The translations under genes and the position numbers were made by a program. Source: Caballeronia sordidicola (GTDB lineage Bacteria > Pseudomonadota > Gammaproteobacteria > Burkholderiales > Burkholderiaceae). Taken from it: a stretch of DNA of 36,392 nucleotides. How positions within the stretch are numbered: the first letter of the stretch is position 1; the number at the start of each line of letters is the position of its first letter. Positions 17,338 through 24,546 of the stretch are shown in pieces. The notes beneath the pieces are model-generated. The model was not told the origin of the DNA. It worked only from the letters and a program-made list of their open reading frames with translations, and ran no database searches. Where the stretch lies: contig NZ_MTHB01000013.1 of assembly GCF_002220365.1 (NCBI RefSeq), forward strand, positions 1 to 36,392, given 5' to 3'.

Positions 17338-17355
17338 GCAAACCGCAAGGTTTGC
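17338..17355. other. Perfect hairpin with GCAA loop between cluster genes
   Basis: GCAAACC and GGTTTGC form a perfect 7-bp stem around GCAA, a GNRA-type loop when read on the plus strand. It lies in the 180-bp gap between the CsgG-like and DUF4410-like genes. No T-run follows on the minus strand, so it is not a typical terminator; it could act in mRNA processing or regulation, or occur by chance. Confidence 0.35.
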
Positions 17356-17449
17356 AATGTTCGTTCGTGCATGCCAAAGGCTTCAACATAAGAAAGCATC
17401 AAGATCGATAGGACTACGGTTCTTTCTTTAGATAGAACAGGACAAATTT

Positions 17450-18931
17450 CTACCAGTTGGAGTCGTCCCCACCTTCAGTTGCATTTCCTTTCGAGCCGTG
17501 CCTCGACGTCTTCTTGGAGGTCGCTATGGTACTCGCATGGCCCAACAGCGAAACTTGCGTTACGGCAGGCGTTGAAGCGGCAGCGCTCAATGAATCCGTT
17601 GCAGACCCACTTGCGGGTTCCAGCGTTTTGGGTTGGCTCGAAGTCTTGATGATTCCGCGAACCTGCAGGGAACCCGCCGTTCCGTCAAGTGTGCTGCGGA
17701 CATTTTCCAGATGCCCGTAGCTCATTTTCGGAGTGACACGGTCGATAACAACCTCGCAGCACGGTGTCTCCACGCGGCCGAGCGACTCTCCGGTCTGTGG
17801 GTCTTTCATCTCAACCCCCATCGAAACGAGTTGATAACGCGCCATTTCCTTCACTGACTGCCCACCTTGGCTCAAAACGACGGTATTACCATCGCGTGAG
17901 ATTACTGTGACAGGGAAAGTGCGCATCAGCGTGGCGCTCACTATGTTGCCGACTATGTCGCCTTCCATTTCGCGGAGCGTCTGCGACGGGTCAAACTTGG
18001 CGCCTAGCGTTGTCGGCTTGATGGGCAACGCTTGACCTTCCAGAGTGTCAGCCTCCATTACCTGTCGTGTGGCGACGTTAACAATCCGTTGCGAAACAGA
18101 CCACCCACCACCGTAGCTAACTAGCTCGCGGTCACTGGTTGCAAGCTTTCTCGCATTCTTACGGTAAGACAGGGTGTTAATGTGACCGACCCAAATGACA
18201 TCGGCGCTCATCGCCTGGCTGAGCTTGGCAATCTCAGCTGCCGGCGCCTGCCCGGACGAAATCATATCCAACTCACTTTGCACATCTGCCGTGTCGCGAT
18301 CGAGAACTGAAAACCGGCCGGTTTGCGAAAGTGCGTCGATTACTTGCTGACGAATGTCTTGGGCAACTTTCTGCGCCGGAACCGTCGTGTCACCCAACTC
18401 AATCTGCGTTACGTCGATTTTGATGGGTGCGACTACCACCTTTAGTTTTTTGCTATCGGCTGGAGGCGCAAACTTTGCGACCGATGCTTCAATGCTGACC
18501 TTATAGATGCCGCTGGCGTCGGGACCTGTCAAGCTCGAGATACTGAACCCCGTCACAGCGCCTTTCGATTTTTGCGCAACGGTTTCCGCAAACCCTGCTG
18601 CGCGAACGCTGCCCGAATCGAACGGCGTTGCAACATCGAGCGCGAACCTGAACTGTTCAGACGACATGTCAACGGATGCCCCATTTGCCTGCAAAATTGC
18701 GAGCTTTATTGCTTCGTTAACCGCCTCACCGACGCTACGCCCGGAGCCATCAGCTTTCACCGGCACGGTCGTCAACTTGCCTGCATCAGGCATCGGCGTA
18801 GCGGGTGCCACTTGGACCGGCGCGGCGATAGGGGCCGTCGCCTGTGCATCCGTATGTTCCGACTTACTGCAGCCAACGATAAACGCCGTCGACATAGCCA
18901 AAGCGGCGATAGCGCGCACACGCATAGACAT
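17450..18931 (-). CDS. CsgG/HfaB-like outer-membrane lipoprotein
   Basis: The 493-residue protein has a lipobox signal (ALAMSTAFIVGC). GRSVGEAVNEAIKLAILQANG follows at about residue 64, the type of repeat-helix region seen in CsgG/LpoB/FlgO-like proteins. From about 165 a CsgG-like core is seen: KLKVVVAPIKIDV, VAQDIRQQVIDALSQTGRFSVLDR, AEIAKLSQAMSADVIWVGHI. Next come a beta-rich region and a low-complexity Ser/Thr/Lys tail after about 430. CsgG proteins form the outer-membrane pore for curli, while HfaB anchors holdfast. This protein is longer than CsgG (about 270 aa), so pore function is a hypothesis. It starts 17 bp after the preceding gene; no curli subunit genes were seen. Confidence 0.75.
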   Translation of the reverse strand: MSMRVRAIAALAMSTAFIVGCSKSEHTDAQATAPIAAPVQVAPATPMPDAGKLTTVPVKADGSGRSVGEAVNEAIKLAILQANGASVDMSSEQFRFALDVATPFDSGSVRAAGFAETVAQKSKGAVTGFSISSLTGPDASGIYKVSIEASVAKFAPPADSKKLKVVVAPIKIDVTQIELGDTTVPAQKVAQDIRQQVIDALSQTGRFSVLDRDTADVQSELDMISSGQAPAAEIAKLSQAMSADVIWVGHINTLSYRKNARKLATSDRELVSYGGGWSVSQRIVNVATRQVMEADTLEGQALPIKPTTLGAKFDPSQTLREMEGDIVGNIVSATLMRTFPVTVISRDGNTVVLSQGGQSVKEMARYQLVSMGVEMKDPQTGESLGRVETPCCEVVIDRVTPKMSYGHLENVRSTLDGTAGSLQVRGIIKTSSQPKTLEPASGSATDSLSAAASTPAVTQVSLLGHASTIATSKKTSRHGSKGNATEGGDDSNW

Positions 18932-18948
18932 TCCCGTATACGCCCCGA

Positions 18949-19632
18949 TTAGATTGCGGACGTCGCGCTGGCGACGTCACTCGGAACAGGAATGCCGCGT
19001 TCTTTTGCAAACGACACCGCACCGTTAAGCGCGTCGTAAACGTTTTTTGCGTTTGTCGGCACGGTCTTAGCGACATACAGGCCCGCTCCAAGCTTTGTGG
19101 AAGCCATGCCGAGGGCGACTGGAGACATCGCAGACATAGAATTCTTGAAAGTCGATACATTGTCTTTCAGCAACCCGTAACCAATCGCACCCTTTGCTAG
19201 GTATGCCATGCCAGAGATGAATTGTTTCTTGGCTTCATCGCTAAGTGCTGGTGCGTCCTTGTCCTGGAATTTTGCGGTAATAGCTTTAGCTACATCCGAT
19301 TGCGTTGTCTGCGTGTCTTCTAAGCCACCCTTCGTTGCCCCGGACGACAATGCGTCCGCTGCAGCTTGGGCCTTAGCGGATTCGTCTTTCAAACCGAGAG
19401 CCGAAGCCATCTGTACCTGTGATTGGAGTACGTTCTTATCAGCGGCAACGTACGCCTGGACCAACTGATCCTGAGCGACAGACGGATCGACACCTTGAGC
19501 CGTCGAAGGCGTCGCAGCGTCCGCTTTCTTTCCGGTGACTGCGTCGGTCAGATTCGAAAGACCAAATGCATTCGCGGCGATCGGCGAAGCGATAGCTGCC
19601 ATCAGCGACACGACAACCAATTGTTTTTTCAT
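18949..19632 (-). CDS. Secreted helical protein of unknown function
   Basis: The 227-residue protein has a cleavable signal peptide (MKKQLVVVSLMAAIASPIAANA). The mature part is rich in Ala, Lys, Asp and Ser and looks helical: SVAQDQLVQAYVAADKNVLQSQ, ALGLKDESAKAQAAADALSS, LSDEAKKQFISGMAYLAKGAI. ATG 19632 is preceded by GGGGAAT, a good ribosome site; the open frame extends twelve codons further but without a signal. It lies 46 bp after the previous gene and 17 bp before the CsgG-like gene. I do not recognise the family. Its small size, secretion signal and helical repeats are compatible with a substrate or chaperone of the CsgG-like protein. Confidence 0.75.
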   Translation of the reverse strand: MKKQLVVVSLMAAIASPIAANAFGLSNLTDAVTGKKADAATPSTAQGVDPSVAQDQLVQAYVAADKNVLQSQVQMASALGLKDESAKAQAAADALSSGATKGGLEDTQTTQSDVAKAITAKFQDKDAPALSDEAKKQFISGMAYLAKGAIGYGLLKDNVSTFKNSMSAMSPVALGMASTKLGAGLYVAKTVPTNAKNVYDALNGAVSFAKERGIPVPSDVASATSAI

Positions 19633-19678
19633 TTTTATTCCCCGGTTCAAAGTGATTGCGCGTTGCATACGCGCTGAT

Positions 19679-20818
19679 TTAACGAACTCCGACTACATTG
19701 ATTTGATTGACCAACTCCCGCGCCGCCTTGTCAGCAGCTAGCTTCAGCGCATTGGTCTGGGCAACATCCTGAGATGGGCCGGTGCCTGCGTATTGCTCAG
19801 GCCCAACGGACGAAACAGTGCGAGGGAAACGGCCACTAAGGTCCAGGACCTTGCCGGTTACCGTTACGTAGACACGCGTCAATCCGGTGTCTGGGTCAAC
19901 GTCTTTGGTGCCAACGTCAAGCGTGGTGAGCGCAAGGTATGGGACCTGTGCAGCCTGCAAACCGGCAGCCGTGTTGCGGAGGGTTTGCGGCTTTGGGTCA
20001 TCGCCGGTCTTATAGTCGTCTTGCAATGCCTTCAAACTCAGAAGACCATGCGATTGCGGTTCAACATAGCCCACATCCACTACGTCAAATCCAGCTTGTG
20101 CAAATATTCCTGACACAGCCGCATCGAGATTGCCGCTCGGCATCAGCTTCCATTGAACGTCATCGGCCTTCTGAGTAGTACTGCCACCGGTCTGGACGCT
20201 AGCGCTCACATTTTCGGAGCTCACGGCATTTTTGCGCTTCGTTGCGTTTGTTGACACGTGAGCGTCATCTACCGATTCACCCTCACTTCCGCTGACCGAT
20301 TCCGTGCCGCGCAAGCTACCGGAAACATTCATGTCCGCCCGCTTGTAGACTCGAGCATCGAAGCTTTTGACCGATGCGACTTGGCGAGCAAGGAACACGA
20401 AAGTAAGCGTAGACTTCTGACCCGCCGCGGTCTTCGCTGTCGCCGAGCTAGCCTTGAGAGTATTGCGTAGTTTTGCGACATTAAGCTCGGCCCGAACCGA
20501 TACGGTGTATCGATGCGAGTCGGGTTGGTCCTGCTCGCTCAATGTCGTGGCATCGAGCACAAACTTATCGAGATTTCCTTCCACTTTATCTCGTACATTG
20601 TCGAAATTCTCGCTTTCGGCCTCGCCGTTCGAAGCGTAATATCGTTCGATCGCGTTGACTTGAGCTTTACGCAATGCCTCATCCTTAGCCTGTGGATCAG
20701 CCGCGCTGCCCGTGTATTGAACGACCCCTACGCCTTTGATGTTCACAAGTTGAGCGTGCACCGACGCCACCATGACCATGGACGTCGCTGCGGTAATAAT
20801 CAATTGTTTTACTTGCAT
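19679..20818 (-). CDS. Periplasmic protein, FlgT/LPP20-like N-terminus
   Basis: The 379-residue protein has a signal peptide (MQVKQLIITAATSMVMVASVHA). The start of the mature protein (GVGVVQYTGSAADPQAKDEAL, RKAQVNAIERYY) resembles the N-terminal domain of FlgT/LPP20-like envelope proteins, in which helix-forming 'AxxxAxxxA' residues precede a beta domain. A Ser/Asn-rich linker (residues about 185-235) leads to a C-terminal part (DAAVSGIFAQAGFDVVDVGYVEP, QVPYLALTTLDVG) similar in style to TolB-N/FlgT folds. The family assignment is tentative. ATG 20818 overlaps the end of the previous gene by ten bases, so the two are translationally coupled. Confidence 0.7.
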   Translation of the reverse strand: MQVKQLIITAATSMVMVASVHAQLVNIKGVGVVQYTGSAADPQAKDEALRKAQVNAIERYYASNGEAESENFDNVRDKVEGNLDKFVLDATTLSEQDQPDSHRYTVSVRAELNVAKLRNTLKASSATAKTAAGQKSTLTFVFLARQVASVKSFDARVYKRADMNVSGSLRGTESVSGSEGESVDDAHVSTNATKRKNAVSSENVSASVQTGGSTTQKADDVQWKLMPSGNLDAAVSGIFAQAGFDVVDVGYVEPQSHGLLSLKALQDDYKTGDDPKPQTLRNTAAGLQAAQVPYLALTTLDVGTKDVDPDTGLTRVYVTVTGKVLDLSGRFPRTVSSVGPEQYAGTGPSQDVAQTNALKLAADKAARELVNQINVVGVR

Positions 20819-21975
20819 TGTTGGATAACCGTGCGTGTGTCGGCGAGTTGTTTGTCGATGTCGGCGCCGCCAGCAGCAGCTTTCAGCCATGGCAAGTTGG
20901 TCCCGCCAAAAACCGTCGCCGTACGGGTGAATAGTCCCCGGAGGGAATCCAGATACGCTGGGGCGTCGTCAACTGATTGCTGCGTTGCCGGAACTGCCTT
21001 GGTTTCACCGTTCTTGAGTGGGGAATCAAAAAACACCATCGCAGAGAGCGGCTCCTCCATTTTTATTCGCGCGTAAGACGCATAAATGAAACTAGAACCG
21101 GCCGCAGACTCCCCGAACGGGACGCGCTTCAGCCCGGTCACGTCGACCGTGATCGCGTAATCCGCTTCGGGGATCTTGAGATTGAAGATTGAACCATCGG
21201 AGAACTGCGTCGCCATTACCTTGCCGATAGCATAACCTTTAGCGTAAGGCAAGACAGGTACACCGGCTTGGGATGAAAGAGCTTCGCCGAAAGTGTCTGC
21301 TACCCACGTCTCAGATGCGCCCGGAGATGTGAGCTTTTGCGGGAGCAGTGCACGGGCAGGATCCGCAACCGTGACTTTGGATATCTGCACGAAACGAGTT
21401 GCCGTATTTGACAAGCTAGCTTCGTCAAGACGCTGTACGTAGCGGGAAAGCAAGCCTGGGTCGGATCCACCGAGTAACAACGTCCGCACGCGAGCGCTTG
21501 TCTCAGCGTCAGTCGGCGGATGGTCCAGCACATCAAGCATCGCGACGCTTATCGGATAAGCGCGCATTATCGTCATGGATTTGTAGTCGAAAAACAAAGC
21601 CTGAGCACGGAGATTGACCAGCAGCTTATATATCCCGCCAATCTCTTCGACCGACACTGTCTCGTTGGTCATGATCAACGCAGCGACGATGGCTTGATCG
21701 TTATCGGATAAATCCGCGATCGCTCTCGGTTCGATTTTAAAATGTTGGGGAGGTGACTTCTCAAGCATCTCGCGCAGAAGCTTGCCGGGAGTCTGCGAGC
21801 CTAGACTGGCCTCGATGCCCCGGGTGTAATGGAAACGTGTATCTAGACTCGCTGCGTCGCCTGAGTATGCGAAGCCCCCGATATAGACCGTTGCAGCATG
21901 GCTATGGGCAGCAATCAATAAGGCGAACACTACTAGCGCCGCGCGAACGACGCTAACCCCGGATATTTTGATCAT
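20809..21975 (-). CDS. Secreted protein of unknown function, first gene of cluster
   Basis: The 388-residue protein has a signal peptide (VVRAALVVFALLIAAHSHA) and then TVYIGGFAYSGDAASLDTRF. The mature part has alternating strands and helices, including KVTVADPARALLPQKL, ADYAITVDVTGLKRVPFGES and SSFIYASYARIKMEEPLSAMVFFDSP. The last parts read as an envelope component assembling on a membrane (strand-rich, few Cys; a single Cys near the C-terminus). I do not recognise a family. It begins the five-gene minus-strand cluster, with AAGAAAA before ATG 21975. A roughly 190-bp AT-rich region upstream should hold the promoter. Confidence 0.75.
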   Translation of the reverse strand: MIKISGVSVVRAALVVFALLIAAHSHAATVYIGGFAYSGDAASLDTRFHYTRGIEASLGSQTPGKLLREMLEKSPPQHFKIEPRAIADLSDNDQAIVAALIMTNETVSVEEIGGIYKLLVNLRAQALFFDYKSMTIMRAYPISVAMLDVLDHPPTDAETSARVRTLLLGGSDPGLLSRYVQRLDEASLSNTATRFVQISKVTVADPARALLPQKLTSPGASETWVADTFGEALSSQAGVPVLPYAKGYAIGKVMATQFSDGSIFNLKIPEADYAITVDVTGLKRVPFGESAAGSSFIYASYARIKMEEPLSAMVFFDSPLKNGETKAVPATQQSVDDAPAYLDSLRGLFTRTATVFGGTNLPWLKAAAGGADIDKQLADTRTVIQQCK

Positions 21976-22161
21976 TTTTCTTGTTGTCTTCGCGCCCCGC
22001 GATTTGGCAGTAGCGCTCGTTATTTTTGCGTTGGGCCGCGTACTCTCTTACGCTTTCGCAAACTATCAACAGCTTATCACTTAATTACCGATTTTGTAAC
22101 AAATATTTACATATTTATCGAGCATGTTTTACCACACGGAGGCGCTCTGCCGTACCCGACG
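21976..22161. other. AT-rich divergent region, likely promoter of the five-gene cluster
   Basis: This is the only upstream region for the five-gene cluster and for the plus-strand small gene. The right half (about 22075-22125) is very AT-rich (for example AATATTTACATATTTATCG). A weak minus-strand promoter candidate is TTGTTA, 17 bases, TGATAA, but it is not strong enough to call. GGAGG at 22138-22142 on the plus strand may serve the small gene. AT-rich spacers of this type are frequent H-NS-like targets (inference). Confidence 0.4.
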
Positions 22162-22674
22162 TTGCAGGTCCTTGCAGATAACGCGTTGCATGAGCCGCCA
22201 TTCGAGGCACAGCGCTTCGTGTGCCTGGTTCTACGAGAACTCGGCATACCCCTAGCTGAGGCGTCCGCAACGGGCTACGCCATGCCGACCTCGAAAACCA
22301 TGCGTCTGACCCTGGTGCGCGCACCCGACGATCAGGCGTCCTTCAGTCCGGGCTACCAGGCCGAGTTGCGGAAGTTCTATAGCCTCGCCCGGGCCGAGGG
22401 CGGCAAGATAACCCCGGTCGCCTTCACAACCGACCGCGCGGATGGGGGCGACGGCTTCGTTGGGGAATTCATGGTCCCATGCAGGCCCGTCGCCGGGTCC
22501 ACGCTCACCGGGGCGACCGGCGCCTGGCTACAAGGTCGAGCCGGGCGCACGTTGCGCCTGACAATGGGCGACGTTGAAGTTGAGGCAACCAGTGCGGGCG
22601 AACTGTACGGGCTTTTAAATCTGACGATGGCGGTCACGGAACAGCACGAAGAACCCGCGACCGATCATGCCTGA
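22162..22674 (+). CDS. Small protein overlapping integrase gene, unknown function
   Basis: About 170 residues in a frame that overlaps the start of the integrase gene by eight bases (stop TGA 22672-22674, integrase ATG 22667), a sign of translational coupling. No family is recognised. The sequence looks coding: ALHEPPFEAQRFVCLVLRELGI, then PGYQAELRKFYSLARAEGG and RAGRTLRLTMGDVEVEATSAGEL. The start is uncertain: TTG 22162 is the first listed, while GGAGG at 22138-22142 is nearer to an in-frame CTG at 22147, and no ATG fits. Because it precedes an integrase it may be a recombination accessory protein (inference). Confidence 0.55.
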   Translation: MQVLADNALHEPPFEAQRFVCLVLRELGIPLAEASATGYAMPTSKTMRLTLVRAPDDQASFSPGYQAELRKFYSLARAEGGKITPVAFTTDRADGGDGFVGEFMVPCRPVAGSTLTGATGAWLQGRAGRTLRLTMGDVEVEATSAGELYGLLNLTMAVTEQHEEPATDHA

Positions 22675-23629
22675 GACCGCGCTCGCCGGCCGGTCGTCTG
22701 CGCCGTTGCCCGCCCTGGTGGTCAGTGCCGGCGAACGCGCTGGCATCCGGTTTCTTGAGTTCTTCGCCTCGGCCATCCGCAACCCAAACACGCGGCGAGC
22801 GTATGCGCATGCAGTAAGCGAATTCCTGACCTGGTGCGCACAGGCTGGCGTTCGATCCATCACGGCCGTGCAACCGCTGCATGTGGCCGCCTGGATCGAG
22901 TTCCAGACGCAAGCGCTGTCGCCACCGACGGTCAAGCAGCATCTCGCTGCGATCCGGCATCTCTTCGACTGGCTCATGATCGGTCAGGTGGTGCCGCACA
23001 ATCCGGCCGCGTCCGTGCGCGGACCCAGTCATAGCGCACGCCAGGGCAAAACGACCGTGCTCGATGCGTCCCAGGCGCGGCAGCTGCTCGATAGCATCGA
23101 TGTCAGCACGCCCATTGGCCTCAGGGATCGGGCGTTGATTGCGTTGATGGTGTTTTCGTTCGCGCGGGTCGGGGCGGCGCTGGCGATGCGGGTCGACGAC
23201 GTCTATGTGCAGCACCGGCGACTGTGGGTGCGACTGCGTGAAAAAGGCGGCAAGCGTTACGAGATGCCATGTCACCACACGCTCGAGGCGTATCTGCACG
23301 CCTATCTCGATGGCGCCGGCATCGCCGATGACGCGAAGAGCCCGTTGTTTCGTACGATCCAGCGCGGCACCGCCCGACTGAGCGCGACCGTCCTGCCCCA
23401 GGCTAATGCGTACGCGATGGTGACGCGCCGGGCGCTCGCGGCCGGCCTCGACACGAAGATTGGCAACCACACGTTTCGTGCGACCGGCATCACCGCGTAC
23501 CTGAAAAATGGCGGCACGCTTGAGAACGCTGCGGCGATGGCGAATCACGCTTCCACGCGCACCACGCAGCTGTACGACCGGCGACACGACGAGATCAGCT
23601 TGGACGAAGTGGAGCGGATCCGCGTGTAA
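22667..23629 (+). CDS. Tyrosine recombinase / phage-type integrase, intact
   Basis: The 320-residue site-specific recombinase has a SAM-like N-terminal domain (residues about 25-125, NTRRAYAHAVSEFLTWC) and a catalytic domain. Active-site residues are visible: R167 in SFARVGA, K193/K196 in LREKGGKRYEMP, H268 and R271 in NHTFRATGITAYL, H294 in ANHAS and the nucleophile Y303 in QLYDRRHD. All are present, so the enzyme may be active. It is overlapped by the small upstream gene. A degenerate relative lies at 15575-15880. No attachment site was identified. An IS6 remnant follows 75 bp later. Confidence 0.92.
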   Translation: MPETALAGRSSAPLPALVVSAGERAGIRFLEFFASAIRNPNTRRAYAHAVSEFLTWCAQAGVRSITAVQPLHVAAWIEFQTQALSPPTVKQHLAAIRHLFDWLMIGQVVPHNPAASVRGPSHSARQGKTTVLDASQARQLLDSIDVSTPIGLRDRALIALMVFSFARVGAALAMRVDDVYVQHRRLWVRLREKGGKRYEMPCHHTLEAYLHAYLDGAGIADDAKSPLFRTIQRGTARLSATVLPQANAYAMVTRRALAAGLDTKIGNHTFRATGITAYLKNGGTLENAAAMANHASTRTTQLYDRRHDEISLDEVERIRV

Positions 23630-23704
23630 AGAGGGGGCATCCAAGGAAAAGGAAATTCACGCACGCCGGGCGTCTGCGAGGTACCCGGCCGAATGTCTCT
23701 GATC

Positions 23705-24406
23705 GGCTCTGTCAACTTGTCGAGACTGAGGCGGAAAGACGGCAGGAAAAAGCGTCCCTCAGAACGCGTAGGACGGATTGTGGGTGACTTCGGTGAGTTC
23801 GCGCCAGGCAATGAATCGCACCGCGAGCTGTGTGCGATAGAGTGAAGCGCGCAGCAGATGCCGCTTGAGCGCGAAGTGTTGCCTGCTCGGCCCGAAGCAC
23901 GAGAGAAATTTCTGTGTGCGTTTCGGGTCGCGAAAGCCGCGCATGCGACGCTCGCGTTCGCGCGTTGGTTGGTGGCTGTTCTCTGCGCGGTTGTTCAGTC
24001 GGGCGGCCGCTTTGACGAACACGTGCTTCACGTTCGCAAGTTCCGGGATCTCCGCTTTTGCCGCCGGATAGCTGCGCAACTGATCGGTGACGATCTTGCG
24101 CGGTACCGGGCTCGAGCGCAGCACACGCTTGAAGAAGCGTTTGGCCGCGGCTTTGTCGCGCCGCTTTGACCCGGTGAGCGAAACCCTTGCCAAACTTATC
24201 GCACCAGCATCGGATTGTCTCGTATGTCACGGTCACACCACGCTCGAAGAGCAGTTCCTCGATGTCGCGCAAGCTCAACTGAAAGCGGAAATACCAGCGC
24301 ACAGCACAACTGATGACTTCGGCTGGGGAACGGTGACCATGATAGAGCGATTTCGATTTCTGCATCACGCCATCTTACGTGACCGGGCCAGCAACCTGAC
24401 AACACC
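23705..24406 (-). mobile_element. IS6-family insertion sequence, internally deleted
   Basis: This is a second, shorter relative of the element at 1797-2620, in the opposite orientation. It is about 702 bp against 824 bp for the first copy. Candidate ends are GGCTCTGTCAACTTGTCG at 23705 and, near 24389-24406, a complement reading GGTGTTGTCAGGTTGCTG (12 of 18 identical), so the boundaries are approximate. Together with the first copy it flanks 21 kb of DNA, but both copies are dead. Confidence 0.65.
23759..24365 (-). pseudogene. IS6-family transposase with internal deletion and frameshift
   Basis: The N-terminus (KSLYHGHRSPAEVISCAVRW, SLRDIEELLFERGVTVTYETIRCW, GKGFAHRVKAA) and C-terminus (KRRDKAAAKRFFKRVLRSS, VTDQLRSYPAAKAEIPE, NRAENSHQPTRERERRMRGF, RTQKFLSCFGP) lie in different frames. 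The block between them, which in family members carries the first catalytic Asp (GSTWHLDEM through DEHG), is missing (about 40 codons). The last part continues in frame to a stop at 23759. The element cannot encode an active enzyme. Confidence 0.8.
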
Positions 24407-24546
24407 GTCCGAACGGCCGTGAAGGTAGCTGAAAGGGTGCCATCGCGTTAAAAATAGGGCTTGGAGCATATTGCGGTGCGCACGTACATCGGCCGCCTGC
24501 TCGGGCACTTCAATCTGCGCGACATCACGCTCGGCCCCCCTTTGCG

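Noticed and set aside
22634..23644. Long minus-strand open frame (336 aa)
   Set aside because: It is antisense to the integrase gene, whose catalytic residues are all present on the plus strand.
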